From Rahnella ecdela (GTDB taxonomy: Bacteria; Pseudomonadota; Gammaproteobacteria; Enterobacterales; Enterobacteriaceae): DNA of 64,000 nucleotides. Positions 18,942 through 28,890 of this stretch are shown here, piece by piece. Below the pieces are notes generated by a model. That model ran no database searches. It saw only the letters and a program-made list of their open reading frames with translations, and was not told where the DNA came from. Position 1 is the first letter of the stretch. Every line of letters begins with the position of its first letter. The translations under genes were made by a program, and so were the position numbers. The DNA lies in the NCBI RefSeq assembly GCF_019049625.1, contig NZ_JAFMOY010000109.1, forward strand, positions 20,617 through 84,616. Reading direction: 5' to 3'.

Positions 18942-20222
18942 ATGAATCCAGAAAAACAGCCCTCCCCTGCGCTTTCCGCTACGCAACGCCGTTGTCACGT
19001 GTTGCTGATGCTGTACGCGCCGCTGACGGCAGTTCAGCTGGAGATCATCAGTGAAATAAACGGTGTCGGATTAACCACTACCTGGGAAGATCTGGCAGAG
19101 GTCACCTGTGAAATTCAGCGCATTCATCGTCTGGATGTTTTGCAGTACAGCGAAAAAGAGTGCCGGATTCAGGGCGACAGCCTCGCCCAGCGCCTGTGCT
19201 TATTCCAGGGTTTACGCCGTACGTTGCGCATTTCGCCGGATTTCGTCTCCCGCCACTTTATCCCCTGGCTGCATATCGCATTTGAAGGCCAGACCTGCCC
19301 GAAGTCAGCACTGCGCACCGATATTCTGGGCATGATCCTGGAAGATTGCGGCACGCTCTTACCCAAACCCCTCAGCGGGCATGACCGCCAGTTGATGCTG
19401 ATCTGCCTTCAGTACTGTCTGTGGCAAAACAACGACCAGACAGGATTACGCTTCACCGAGCAACAGCGCCGCTGGTTGCGTGAAAAGCCGGAATATGCTG
19501 CCGCGCGTGAACTGTTTATCCAGTTGCAGGAACTCAGCAACGGCCTGCTGGATGACTGCGAATGTGAGTTTTTCACTCTGATGTTGCGGATGCTGAAAAA
19601 TCACAGTTATCAGAGTTCCGGTTCGACGGAAGATCAGCGTCTGTTATTAGAAATTGAAAATATGGTGGCGCGTTTTCAGGACATCGCCGGGATGAAATTC
19701 AGCAGCTACGAGGGTCTGGTCGGGCAGCTTTTCGCCCATCTGGGTCCGGCAATTGAACGCTGTCATTTCGGGATAGGTATCGACAATCTGATGCAGGAAG
19801 AAGTGAACCGTATGTATCCGCGGCTGGTACGCACTACCCGCGAGGCGTTAGCAGGGTTCGAGCACGAATATCTGATAAGTCTTTCGGAAGATGAAATCGG
19901 GCTGGTGGCGATTACTTTCGGTGCCTGGCTGATGCAAGGTAACGCCTTGCAGGAAAAGCAGATTTTGCTGCTGACGCATGATAATCCTGCGCTGGAAGAT
20001 GCGGTCGAGCAGCAAATCCGTGAGGCGACACTGCTGCCGCTGAACATCAAATATCAGACGCTGGCGGATTTCTATAAGTTCGGTGCGCCGAGCGGCGTGG
20101 CGATGATTGTTACGCCTTACGCTACCCGCAGCACCGATGCCGATCCGCTGGTGATCCACACCCAACTGCCGCTGGCGAAAGAGCAGCGAAAACGTATCCG
20201 ATCGCTGCTCGAAGCGCCCTAG
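18942..20222 (+). CDS. csiE: Stationary-phase inducible protein CsiE
   Basis: A 426-residue protein with two PTS regulation (PRD) domains, clearest in the C-terminal half (HFGIGIDNLMQEEVNRMYPRLVRTTREALAGFE). That half is very close to E. coli CsiE. Conserved PRD histidines suggest control by phosphotransferase-system phosphorylation, but the target is unknown. A CTATGCT element (18896-18902) resembles the sigma-S -10 consensus. TGTGA at 18831 is one half of a possible CRP site, and E. coli csiE is known to depend on both. Converges on hcaT with a 4-base overlap of the stop codons. Confidence 0.93.
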   Translation: MNPEKQPSPALSATQRRCHVLLMLYAPLTAVQLEIISEINGVGLTTTWEDLAEVTCEIQRIHRLDVLQYSEKECRIQGDSLAQRLCLFQGLRRTLRISPDFVSRHFIPWLHIAFEGQTCPKSALRTDILGMILEDCGTLLPKPLSGHDRQLMLICLQYCLWQNNDQTGLRFTEQQRRWLREKPEYAAARELFIQLQELSNGLLDDCECEFFTLMLRMLKNHSYQSSGSTEDQRLLLEIENMVARFQDIAGMKFSSYEGLVGQLFAHLGPAIERCHFGIGIDNLMQEEVNRMYPRLVRTTREALAGFEHEYLISLSEDEIGLVAITFGAWLMQGNALQEKQILLLTHDNPALEDAVEQQIREATLLPLNIKYQTLADFYKFGAPSGVAMIVTPYATRSTDADPLVIHTQLPLAKEQRKRIRSLLEAP

Positions 20223-21379
20223 CGGGCTGTCACCTCCGGCGCTGACGGCGTGACCTGCGGACGCAGGAAAATCGCCGGTACCGCCAGCAGCGCCATCACC
20301 CAGAACAAGCCTGCGTGCAGATGTTCGAACAGGAAGCCGGACACCATCGTCATCACCGCCACACCGCCACCCATTGCCAGCGCGGAATACACCGATTGCA
20401 GACGGATAACCTGATCACGCGGACGCGCCGCAATAAACCGCATCCCCGCCAGATGGCAAACCGTGAACGTGCCGCAGTGCAAAATCTGAATCACAATCAG
20501 CCATGGCAATGCGGTAAACGCGCCCATCATTCCCCAGCGCACCACGCCACAGAACGCGGAAAGCAGCAGCAGATCGCGAGCGGACCAGCGGCTGAACAGC
20601 TGTTTACTGAAGGTAAACACCAGCACTTCCGCCACCACACCCAGCGACCACAAATAGCCGATGGTCGTGGAAGAATAGCCGACATCCTGCCAGTAAATTG
20701 CGCTGAAGCCGTAATACGCGGCGTGTGCTCCCTGCAATAACGTCACGCATAACAGAAAACGCCAGACCGGTTTTTCGCCGAGCAAGGCTTTCCACGTAAT
20801 ACCCGGCGCACCGCTTTCGCGCGGCTCGCCCGCCGGTTTTACACTCGGACGCAGCAGCATTCCGAGCAGCATTGCCGCCACGCCGGCGGTCAGCGTGTAG
20901 AGGATTGCGTTATGCCCGTAAACTTCGACCAGTTTGCCGGTGACCGCCGAGCCAATCACAAAGGCAATCGAACCCCAGACGCGCACTTTGCCGTAATCCA
21001 TGTTGATCTGGCGTTGCAGCGTACCGGCAAGCGCATCGGTCAGCGGCACCAGCGGGCCGAAGAACAAGCTGAAACCGGCAATGTTAATCATCAGCCAGGC
21101 CCAGCCGTTACCGAACCAGAATCCGACGGCGAACGCCAGCGTGAGCAACGCGAGGATGCGTAATCCGGTGATGAGATACGACGGGTCTTTGATGGAGGGG
21201 GAAATGATTAACGTGCCGAGAAAGCGGGCGACTAAACCGGCGCCGAGCAACAGGCCGATACTTTCGGAGGAAATGCCTTCGCCTTTAAGCCATAAGCCCC
21301 AGAAGGGAAGAAAAATACCGTAACTAAAAAAATAGGTGAAATAACTGAGTGCAAGCCAGCGCGTGGAACGCAATTCCAT
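20219..21379 (-). CDS. hcaT: MFS transporter HcaT (3-phenylpropionate permease family)
   Basis: Twelve-span major facilitator, 386 residues, close throughout to E. coli HcaT (start MELRSTRWLALSYFTYFFSYG, and LLQGAHAAYYGFSAIYW). HcaT is a putative 3-phenylpropionate importer of the LacY/oligosaccharide-proton symporter group. The ATG at 21379 is preceded by GGAGG. No hca dioxygenase genes accompany it here, so the physiological substrate is uncertain. Confidence 0.93.
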   Translation of the reverse strand: MELRSTRWLALSYFTYFFSYGIFLPFWGLWLKGEGISSESIGLLLGAGLVARFLGTLIISPSIKDPSYLITGLRILALLTLAFAVGFWFGNGWAWLMINIAGFSLFFGPLVPLTDALAGTLQRQINMDYGKVRVWGSIAFVIGSAVTGKLVEVYGHNAILYTLTAGVAAMLLGMLLRPSVKPAGEPRESGAPGITWKALLGEKPVWRFLLCVTLLQGAHAAYYGFSAIYWQDVGYSSTTIGYLWSLGVVAEVLVFTFSKQLFSRWSARDLLLLSAFCGVVRWGMMGAFTALPWLIVIQILHCGTFTVCHLAGMRFIAARPRDQVIRLQSVYSALAMGGGVAVMTMVSGFLFEHLHAGLFWVMALLAVPAIFLRPQVTPSAPEVTAR

Positions 21380-21490
21380 AAATCCTCCGGTGTGAGGCCA
21401 ATACTTTGACAAAGCTCACAATCGCTAGCAATCCGCAGACGTTTTCATACTCCAGTAATGTCTGCCAGCTCACAAATTCTGATACATGCC

Positions 21491-21521
21491 CATAAAAAAA
21501 CCCGCCGGAGCGGGTTTTAGC
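21491..21521 (-). terminator. Terminator after glyA
   Basis: AACCCGC CGGA GCGGGTT hairpin (21499-21516), followed on the minus strand by T7. It separates glyA from hcaT. Confidence 0.88.
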
Positions 21522-21542
21522 AGCTTTACGGCTTCGCAAATA

Positions 21543-22796
21543 TTACGCGTAAACCGGGAAGCGTGCACAGATGTCGAGAACTTTCTGTTTCACGCGTTCG
21601 ATAGTCGCTTCGTCGTTCACGTTGTCCAGCACGTCACAGATCCAGCCAGCCAGTTCACGCGCTTCAGCTTCTTTAAAGCCACGACGGGTGATAGCCGGAG
21701 TACCAATACGCACGCCGGAAGTGACGAACGGGCTCTTCGGATCGTTAGGCACGCTGTTCTTGTTCACAGTGATGTTAGCGCGACCCAGTGCAGCATCGGC
21801 TTCTTTACCGGTCAGGTTTTTATCAACCAGATCCATCAGGAACAGGTGGTTGTGCGTACCGCCGGAAACCACTTTGTAGCCACGTTCCAGAACCACAGCC
21901 ACCATTGCCTGGGCATTTTTAGCCACTTGCTGCTGGTAGGTTTTGAACTCAGGTTCCATCGCTTCTTTCAGTGCTACCGCTTTACCGGCAATCACGTGCA
22001 TCAGCGGGCCGCCCTGTCCACCAGGGAAGACTGCGGAGTTCAGTTTTTTGTAGAACTCTTCGTCACCGCCTTTCGCCAGAATCAGCCCCCCGCGCGGGCC
22101 AGCCAGAGTTTTGTGCGTAGTAGTGGTCACGATGTGTGCGTGCGGAACCGGGTTCGGGTAAACGCCCGCAGCAATCAGACCGGCAACGTGTGCCATGTCG
22201 ACGAAGAAGTAAGCACCAACGCTGTCAGCGATTTCACGCATTTTTGCCCAGTCAACGATACCGGAGAATGCGGAGAAGCCGCCGATGATCATTTTAGGTT
22301 TGTGCGTTTCGGCCTGACGTTTCACGTCTTCGTAATCGATATCGCCGCTTTCGTCGATGCCGTAAGGCACCACGTTGTACAGTTTACCGGACAGGTTAAC
22401 CGGCGAACCGTGAGTCAGGTGACCACCGTGGCCGAGGTTCATCCCCAGAATGGTGTCGCCCGGTTGCAGCAGTGCGGTATACACCGCGAAGTTTGCCTGT
22501 GAGCCGGAGTGTGGCTGAACGTTAGCGAAATCTGCACCGAACAATTCTTTTGCACGGTCAATAGCCAGTTGTTCAACGATGTCGACGTACTCACAACCAC
22601 CGTAATAACGTTTGCCCGGATAACCTTCGGCATATTTGTTGGTCAGCTGCGAACCCTGAGCCTGCATAACACGCGGGCTGGTATAGTTTTCTGACGCAAT
22701 CAGCTCGATATGTTCTTCCTGGCGAACAACTTCTTTTTCCATTGCTGCCCACAGCTCAGCATCATAATCGGCAATGTTCATTTCACGCTTTAACAT
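21543..22796 (-). CDS. glyA: Serine hydroxymethyltransferase
   Basis: PLP enzyme that interconverts serine and glycine with tetrahydrofolate and is the main source of one-carbon units. From the ATG at 22796 (GGAG upstream) the product is 417 residues, identical in length to E. coli GlyA. The PLP lysine lies in [14 protein letters not shown], and [17 protein letters not shown] is also conserved. Divergent from hmp as in E. coli. A PurR-like site lies 105-121 bases upstream of the start. Confidence 0.98.
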   Translation of the reverse strand: MLKREMNIADYDAELWAAMEKEVVRQEEHIELIASENYTSPRVMQAQGSQLTNKYAEGYPGKRYYGGCEYVDIVEQLAIDRAKELFGADFANVQPHSGSQANFAVYTALLQPGDTILGMNLGHGGHLTHGSPVNLSGKLYNVVPYGIDESGDIDYEDVKRQAETHKPKMIIGGFSAFSGIVDWAKMREIADSVGAYFFVDMAHVAGLIAAGVYPNPVPHAHIVTTTTHKTLAGPRGGLILAKGGDEEFYKKLNSAVFPGGQGGPLMHVIAGKAVALKEAMEPEFKTYQQQVAKNAQAMVAVVLERGYKVVSGGTHNHLFLMDLVDKNLTGKEADAALGRANITVNKNSVPNDPKSPFVTSGVRIGTPAITRRGFKEAEARELAGWICDVLDNVNDEATIERVKQKVLDICARFPVYA

Positions 22797-22901
22797 CCGC
22801 ATCTCCTGACTCAACAAACTAAAAATAAACGCCCCTTCCGGGTTCTGCGCAACAGTGTAAATGTTTAAGCGCCCTTCGGATAGGGTCAGTTTGAGGTTTT
22901 T

Positions 22902-22917
22902 AGGCAAACGATTGGCT
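22902..22917. promoter_or_regulatory. PurR-like operator upstream of glyA
   Basis: AGGCAAACGATTGGCT matches the PurR consensus ACGCAAACGTTTGCGT at 12 of 16 positions. It lies in the glyA leader region, where E. coli glyA also carries a PurR site. Confidence 0.45.
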
Positions 22918-23096
22918 CCAGATACAGCAAGGCTTTGATCTGCGAACCTCTGCCCTTAATCAAGAGATAAATATTCAACTGAACATGTACAAATTTCAGC
23001 TTTGTGACTCAGCCCCCATCGCATTCATCACCTCACTCCTCACAGAAAAAGCCCTTACCCCTTTAGTGGGTGTTTACAGAAATTGGGGTTTTATAT

Positions 23097-23120
23097 AAGA
23101 TGCATTTAAAATACATGTTT
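23097..23120 (+). promoter_or_regulatory. NsrR-type nitric-oxide-responsive site upstream of hmp
   Basis: Two tandem near-repeats, AAGATGCATTT (23097-23107) and AATACATGTTT (23110-23120), have the spacing of the enterobacterial NsrR consensus and lie 30 bases before the hmp ATG. Confidence 0.78.
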
Positions 23121-23150
23121 AATAAAATCTGCAAAGACACGGAGTTCACT

Positions 23151-24341
23151 ATGCTTGATTCAGCCACTATCGCCACCGTTAAATCCACCATTCCTTTGCT
23201 CGCCGCGACCGGTCCGAAACTGACCGCACACTTCTATGACCGCATGTTCGAACACAATCCTGAACTGAAAGACATTTTCAATATGAGCAATCAGCGCAAT
23301 GGCGATCAGCGTCAGGCGCTGTTCGATGCCATCTGCGCCTATGCGGCAAATATTGAAAATCTCGCGGCGCTGCTGCCAGCCGTGGAACGCATCGCTCAAA
23401 AACACACCAGCTTTACCATCAGACCTGAGCAATACGATATTGTTGGCGAACATCTGCTGGCGACACTGGATGAAATGTTCAGTCCGGGTCAGGAAGTGCT
23501 GGATGCGTGGGGCAAAGCCTACGGCGTGCTGGCGGGGGTATTTATCAACCGTGAAGCCGAAATTTATCAGGACAGCGCAGAAAAAACCGGCGGCTGGCGT
23601 GGTACACGTGAATTCCGCATTGCTGAAAAACAACGGCAAAGTGAACTGATCACCTCTTTCTTGCTGGAACCTGTCGACGGATTGCCGGTGGCAGATTTCC
23701 AGCCGGGGCAATATCTGGCGGTGTATATCCGCGATGCATCGCTGGAAAATCAGGAAATCCGTCAGTATTCCCTGACGCAGGCACCGAACGGAAAAACTTA
23801 CCGCATCGCGGTAAAACGCGAAGGCCAGGGCGCGGTGTCCAATTTCCTGCATAATTTTGCTCAGCCTGGCGACATTGTTCATCTTGCTGCGCCTCACGGC
23901 GATTTCTTTATGAACATCAGCAAGACCACGCCAGTGGCGCTGATTTCCGCCGGTGTCGGTCAGACACCGATGTTAGGCATGCTCAATACGCTGGCAGAAC
24001 GCGGACATCATGCACAGGTTCAGTGGCTGCACGCGGCTGAAAACGGTGCGGTGCATGCGTTTGCCGGCGAAGTGAAAAGCGCGCAGGCACGCCTGCCGCA
24101 GCTGGAAAGCCATGTCTGGTATAACCAGCCGCAGGCAAATGATTTGCCGGGAGAGGATTTCCAGTATCAGGGGCTGATGGATCTGAGCAAAGTCAGCGAA
24201 CAACTGAATAATCCTGAAATGCATTTCTATCTGTGTGGCCCGGTCGGTTTTATGCAGTTTGCCGCAAAACAGCTGCTGGCGATGGACGTCAGCGAAGCGA
24301 ACATTCACTACGAATGCTTCGGCCCGCATAAAGTGATTTAA
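23151..24341 (+). CDS. hmp: Flavohaemoprotein / nitric oxide dioxygenase Hmp
   Basis: Hmp oxidises nitric oxide to nitrate with O2 and NAD(P)H. The ATG at 23151 (GGAG 7 bases upstream) gives 396 residues, the E. coli length. Globin domain about residues 1-138, with distal Tyr in [10 protein letters not shown] and proximal His in AQKHTSF. FAD-binding domain with [11 protein letters not shown] (about 206-216). NAD domain with [11 protein letters not shown] and the C-terminal YECFGPH. Probably repressed by NsrR, itself an Fe-S protein, through the site just upstream. Confidence 0.98.
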   Translation: MLDSATIATVKSTIPLLAATGPKLTAHFYDRMFEHNPELKDIFNMSNQRNGDQRQALFDAICAYAANIENLAALLPAVERIAQKHTSFTIRPEQYDIVGEHLLATLDEMFSPGQEVLDAWGKAYGVLAGVFINREAEIYQDSAEKTGGWRGTREFRIAEKQRQSELITSFLLEPVDGLPVADFQPGQYLAVYIRDASLENQEIRQYSLTQAPNGKTYRIAVKREGQGAVSNFLHNFAQPGDIVHLAAPHGDFFMNISKTTPVALISAGVGQTPMLGMLNTLAERGHHAQVQWLHAAENGAVHAFAGEVKSAQARLPQLESHVWYNQPQANDLPGEDFQYQGLMDLSKVSEQLNNPEMHFYLCGPVGFMQFAAKQLLAMDVSEANIHYECFGPHKVI

Positions 24342-24365
24342 TCCCCGCCCGAAAAGAAGAAAAGA

Positions 24366-24398
24366 AAAAGGCTGACACAGAATGTCAGCCTTGTTTAT
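24366..24398. terminator. Bidirectional terminator between hmp and the cytochrome gene
   Basis: AAGGCTGACA (24368-24377) / TGTCAGCCTT (24383-24392) stem with an A-rich left flank and T-rich right flank. It can end both hmp and the convergent cytochrome operon. Confidence 0.8.
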
Positions 24399-24415
24399 TG
24401 CTGCGTCATTAAGAG

Positions 24416-25816
24416 TTAATGACGGCGGCGACGAACAAAGAACAGCGCAATCAGCAGGATAACAATCAGCCCGGCGATGCCCATTCCCCAGTGCGCCAGC
24501 TCCAGCAACGGCGAAGGTTTACCGCCTGCGCGCAGTTCTTTCACCCGCTGCGGCGTCACACTCGCCTGATCGTTACCGAACTGCTTCAGCAGCTGATTAC
24601 TCAGCGTGGCCACCTGCGTATCCGACAGCAAATGGTCAAACGCCGGCATCGCTACATCTTTGCTTTCCGCACCGCGCTGCACGCCATGCAAAATCGCCAT
24701 CACCAGATTGTCACTGTTCAGATGTCCCAGCGCGGTGTTGTTGATAAGCGATGGCAAACCGCCGTCCTTGCTGCCACGCCCGTCGGGCTGATGGCAGCTG
24801 GCGCAATATCCGTCATACACCTGCCAGCCGGTCATCTTGTCGGCATCGGCCGGACGCGGAACGCCGCGCAGCGTATCAACATAATTCGCCGGTGATCCGA
24901 ACTGATCGGCCGCTTTCGCCTGCCCTTCCTGACTGACCGGCGTGGTTTGTTTCAGCCACACGGCAATCGCCTGCAAATCACTGTCGCTCAGATGGCTGAG
25001 ACTGTGATCGATGGCTTCCGCCATCGGACCCGCCGCCTGCGCTTTGCCCGGCGCATGGCCGGTTTTCAGGTAACCCGCGATTTCGTCAGTGGTCCAGTTA
25101 CCAATCCCGCTGACCGCATCCGACGTAATGTTCGGTGCAAACCAGGTGCCCAGACTGCTACCGCCCAGGGCTTTATCGCCCTGCTCGGCCATCAGCGCAT
25201 TACGCGGCGTATGGCAGGTACTGCAGTGTGCCAGTGCTTCGCCAAGATACGCGCCACGGTTAACCTGATCGCTTTTCGACGGGTCGGCTTTAAACGCGCC
25301 TTTCTCCAGGAACAGCAAATTCCAGCCCGCCATCGACAAACGCACGTTGAACGGGAACGGCAGCGCGGTCGGCGTTGAAGGCATATCGACGGGTTGGACG
25401 CCCTGCATGAAATAGGCGTACAGCGCTTTCATATCGTCATCGCTGATTTTGGCATATGACGTATAAGGCATTGCCGGGTAAAGATTCGCACCGTCGCCGC
25501 GCACGCCGTCACGCACTGCGTGTTCAAACTGTTCCAGCGTATAATTGCCAATACCGTCTTTTTTCGACGGCGTGATATTGCTCGAGTAAATGGTGCCCAG
25601 CGGCGTTGCCAGCCCGAGGCCACCGGCGAAAGGCTTGCCACCTTCGGTGGAATGGCAGGCCACGCAGTCTCCGGCTACCGCGACGTATTCGCCTTTTTTA
25701 ATCAGCGCATCCTGTTCCGGCGATAAAGCAGCGTACGCTGTGCCCGCAGTCAGGCTCAGGCCAAAGGCCAGCAACGCGCCCGTCAGACGTTTTTGAGATA
25801 AACGATTCAGAGTCAT
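24416..25816 (-). CDS. Gluconate 2-dehydrogenase, triheme cytochrome c subunit
   Basis: Membrane-anchored electron-transfer subunit that passes electrons from the flavoprotein to ubiquinone. It has a signal peptide (LTGALLAFGLSLTAGTAYA), then three CxxCH haem sites: CVACH (about residue 51), CSTCH (about 199) and CASCH (about 340). A C-terminal membrane anchor (LAHWGMGIAGLIVILLIALFFV) is followed by RRRRH. From the ATG at 25816 it has 466 residues. A start 10 codons earlier would overlap the preceding gene. Last gene of a three-gene operon. Subunit composition fits gluconate, 2-ketogluconate, sorbitol or related dehydrogenases, and the substrate cannot be fixed from sequence alone. Confidence 0.88.
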   Translation of the reverse strand: MTLNRLSQKRLTGALLAFGLSLTAGTAYAALSPEQDALIKKGEYVAVAGDCVACHSTEGGKPFAGGLGLATPLGTIYSSNITPSKKDGIGNYTLEQFEHAVRDGVRGDGANLYPAMPYTSYAKISDDDMKALYAYFMQGVQPVDMPSTPTALPFPFNVRLSMAGWNLLFLEKGAFKADPSKSDQVNRGAYLGEALAHCSTCHTPRNALMAEQGDKALGGSSLGTWFAPNITSDAVSGIGNWTTDEIAGYLKTGHAPGKAQAAGPMAEAIDHSLSHLSDSDLQAIAVWLKQTTPVSQEGQAKAADQFGSPANYVDTLRGVPRPADADKMTGWQVYDGYCASCHQPDGRGSKDGGLPSLINNTALGHLNSDNLVMAILHGVQRGAESKDVAMPAFDHLLSDTQVATLSNQLLKQFGNDQASVTPQRVKELRAGGKPSPLLELAHWGMGIAGLIVILLIALFFVRRRRH

Positions 25817-25826
25817 TTCAGTCAGC

Positions 25827-27428
25827 CTATAGCGCAGTTTTGGCAAGGTGGTCAGCAGTACGTAACGCCAGTGCGACTGCGGTCAGCGTGGAGTTAACCG
25901 TCGCCGACGTCGGCATCACGCCGGTGCTGGTGATGAACAGATTTTCATGGTCATGGGTGCGTCCGAACGCATCCACCACGGAATCTTTCGGGTCATGACC
26001 CATGCTCATCGTGCCGGTAATGTGCTGGTTGTTGCCGTAAACGCCCGGCTTACTGAAACGTAAATTGGTGCCGCCCATCAGTCTGGCAATCTCGGTATAT
26101 TCCTTCACGGCGCGTGCCATACCGCGATGCACGTAATCGTCCATGTGGTAAATCGCTGCCGGTTTCGGAATGCCCAGTTTGTCTTTCTTTTCACTGAGAA
26201 TGATACGGTTGTCGTAATTTGGCAGCTGTTCCATCACGTTTTTCAGGCTGGTCTGATGCGACGCTCGACGACGGATTTCGTTATCCAGGCTGATGCCATA
26301 AACACCTTCCGCCAGCAAATCCTGCGTGACTGACTGCACCTGTGAGGAGTTGGCGATATCGATACGGAACGAGGCGTAATCTTTTCGGAAATCGCCGTCG
26401 CGCAGGCTGTTGATAGATGCAGGACTCATTGGCCCGCGCCCTGCCCATAAAGGTTCTTCGGTTTCAAATGTCAGGGAGTTACTCGGGTGATCCATCAGGT
26501 GACGGCCAACAGTGCCGGAGCTGTTTGCCAGTCCGTCCGGATATTTATCGCTGGCGGAAATCAGCAGCAGTTTAGGGCTTTCGATTCCGTTCGCCGCCAG
26601 AACAAAGTTTTTGGCCGTGACTTTATGCTCACCTTTATCCGGATCGTAATAATGCGCGGCGACAATGCGGCCTTTCTCGTCATGCTCGAGACGATAAACG
26701 ACGGCGCTGGTGATGAGTTTTGCACCTGCCGCTTCAGCGGCCTGCGCGGCGATGCCGCCGTGATATTGCGCGTCAATCGGGCAAATCGGCATGCAGTTGT
26801 TGTTACCGCAACAGGCCGGACGTCCGTCGTAGTTTCGGCTGTTACGCGCGGTGGTGTTGACGATCACGTCATAACCGCCCGGAGCCAGACGCTCACGAAA
26901 ACGTTGTTGCAGCCAGGATTCAGCGACCGGTTCCATCGGGAACGGCTGGTTGCGCGGTGATCCATTATTTGGTGCGCCGGAAACGCCCATTTTCACTTCG
27001 GCTTCGTAATAAAACGGTTCCAGCTCTTCATACGACAGCGGCCAGTCGCGACCGACGCCGTACAGCGTTTTGATTTTCATATCATTGGGCAGAACGCGCC
27101 ATGCCTGCGCCGCCCAGTGCCAGGTGGTTCCGCCCATAATGCGGATATATTCCGCCGGGAACGGATACGGCCCCTGCTGTTGCAGATAATCATTATCTTC
27201 CGGTTTATATACCGGATGCGGCGACCAGTCGGAGTACGGATACGGCGACATAAAGTCTTTTTTACGCGGCGAATTACGGAAGTTTTCAGTCAGCGTACCG
27301 CGATCAATGCGCGGGCCGGATTCAAGAATAATGACAGAGAGGCCCTGTTTTGCCAGACGCTGTGCGACCAGCGAGCCGCAGATCCCTGAGCCGATGACGA
27401 CGACGTCAGCGGAAAGTTGTTCACTCAT
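25827..27428 (-). CDS. Gluconate 2-dehydrogenase flavoprotein subunit (GMC oxidoreductase)
   Basis: The 533-residue FAD-containing catalytic subunit. The Rossmann motif GSGICGSLVAQRL starts at residue 12. GMC signatures follow, including MGGTTWHWAAQAWR and the C-terminal FITSTGVMPTSATVNSTLTAVALALR. The active-site His lies in NQHITGTMSMG. The cysteine-rich stretch RPACCGNNNCMPICP (about 205-219) is typical of the membrane-bound gluconate dehydrogenase group and suggests an Fe-S cluster there. No export signal of its own. It is presumably carried across with the Tat-signal small subunit. AAGGATTAAGCA precedes the ATG. Confidence 0.9.
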   Translation of the reverse strand: MSEQLSADVVVIGSGICGSLVAQRLAKQGLSVIILESGPRIDRGTLTENFRNSPRKKDFMSPYPYSDWSPHPVYKPEDNDYLQQQGPYPFPAEYIRIMGGTTWHWAAQAWRVLPNDMKIKTLYGVGRDWPLSYEELEPFYYEAEVKMGVSGAPNNGSPRNQPFPMEPVAESWLQQRFRERLAPGGYDVIVNTTARNSRNYDGRPACCGNNNCMPICPIDAQYHGGIAAQAAEAAGAKLITSAVVYRLEHDEKGRIVAAHYYDPDKGEHKVTAKNFVLAANGIESPKLLLISASDKYPDGLANSSGTVGRHLMDHPSNSLTFETEEPLWAGRGPMSPASINSLRDGDFRKDYASFRIDIANSSQVQSVTQDLLAEGVYGISLDNEIRRRASHQTSLKNVMEQLPNYDNRIILSEKKDKLGIPKPAAIYHMDDYVHRGMARAVKEYTEIARLMGGTNLRFSKPGVYGNNQHITGTMSMGHDPKDSVVDAFGRTHDHENLFITSTGVMPTSATVNSTLTAVALALRTADHLAKTAL

Positions 27429-27454
27429 TGCTTAATCCTTTTTGAACGTTATTT

Positions 27455-27976
27455 TCAGACAGGCTGTTTTGCCCAGGTACCATAAGCGCCGTAGGCATAG
27501 CTCGGCGGATTAAGGTGATCGCGAACCGCGACATTCATCAGCGCATTTTCATACGCCAGACAAACCGCCTGTTTGCCATCACCGACCACGCCCAGATACC
27601 AGGCCTGAAGGATGCTGCGCGGCAGTTTCGCCAGCGCGGGCTGCTGTGCGTCCAGCGTTTTTTGCAGGTCAGCGGCGTCAATGTGATTCGCCGTGATAAA
27701 TGCCTGCAATGCCTGAACCTGCGCGGTGAAATCCGGGTAAAGCGCCAGCATCGTCTGGTAATAACGTTCAGAAAGGGCCGGATCCAGCAGGTCATGACCG
27801 GTCAGATACAGCGAGAGTTGCGTGAAATCCTGTTTTGCTTGTGACAGGCCCTCCACCGGCGCGGCGTAAACCGGACTCAGCAGAAGCTTGTTCATCAGCG
27901 GAACAGAGAGCGCCGCCAGTGCGCCCCCTAAAAATACGCGACGAGAAATGCGTATGGGTTTTTCTGGTTGTGACAT
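27455..27976 (-). CDS. Gluconate 2-dehydrogenase small subunit (subunit 3), Tat-exported
   Basis: A 173-residue protein with a twin-arginine signal (RISRRVFLGGALAALSVPL). The mature part fits the gluconate 2-dehydrogenase subunit 3 family, ending YAYGAYGTWAKQPV. In this enzyme class the small subunit brings the folded, FAD-loaded large subunit through the Tat pathway. First gene of the operon. The long region upstream carries two copies of an 11-base motif that may be operators. Confidence 0.87.
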   Translation of the reverse strand: MSQPEKPIRISRRVFLGGALAALSVPLMNKLLLSPVYAAPVEGLSQAKQDFTQLSLYLTGHDLLDPALSERYYQTMLALYPDFTAQVQALQAFITANHIDAADLQKTLDAQQPALAKLPRSILQAWYLGVVGDGKQAVCLAYENALMNVAVRDHLNPPSYAYGAYGTWAKQPV

Positions 27977-28107
27977 TGCAAAGCCTTTTGAATGGGTGTG
28001 AAACCACGATCAACGAAGATCAATCAACACCAGTTCCCGCGGCCTGATACTTTCACCCTGAATTATTTTAGTCGGTGATTACAACGTATCTGACAGGTTT
28101 CTAGAAC

Positions 28108-28317
28108 TGGTATAACAACAAACGTGATTTTACTCTCACTTTTTCAATGAAGTCACAATAAAAACCCTACAAGCTTCACACAAATCTAACAAATAGCATT
28201 TTTTGTGGTTATTAATAAACAGAGATTTTGGGTGGGCGTGATCGAAATAAAAGTGTAAGGACTTGATAAAAAAGGGGGTTATAAACTAAATCGGTTGAAA
28301 ACTGATTGGTATAACAA
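28108..28317. promoter_or_regulatory. Paired TGGTATAACAA motifs in the long gap upstream of the dehydrogenase operon
   Basis: The 421-base gap 27978-28398 holds no gene that I can see. It contains TGGTATAACAA twice (28108-28118 and 28307-28317, 199 bases apart). Each is a partial dyad (TTG...CAA in the second copy). Such sites resemble operators of GntR- or LacI-type sugar-acid regulators, but no regulator gene is adjacent. The rest is AT-rich. Confidence 0.35.
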
Positions 28318-28354
28318 GATGGGGGGAAGGAACATGTGGCAGAACAACAGAGCA

Positions 28355-28393
28355 AAACTCAGGGCCGGTAATATCGCATTACCTGCCCTGATG
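28355..28393 (-). terminator. Terminator after glnB
   Basis: Stem TCAGGGC-GGTAAT (28359-28372) / ATTACC-GCCCTGA (28378-28391) with one internal mismatch. A T4 tail follows on the minus strand. Confidence 0.75.
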
Positions 28394-28398
28394 AAACG

Positions 28399-28746
<348 letters not shown>

Positions 28747-28890
28747 TTATAATCATTCGTTTGCTCTCCGCCTTCCTGAGCGGCAGCATGGTTCACAATC
28801 TGGTTTCGGATGCCAGAGGCATACGAAGGCGCTAAAGGTATCATAGTTCAGCGGCAGGAATGTACCTCAAGCCTCTGAAAGTAAATTCCA

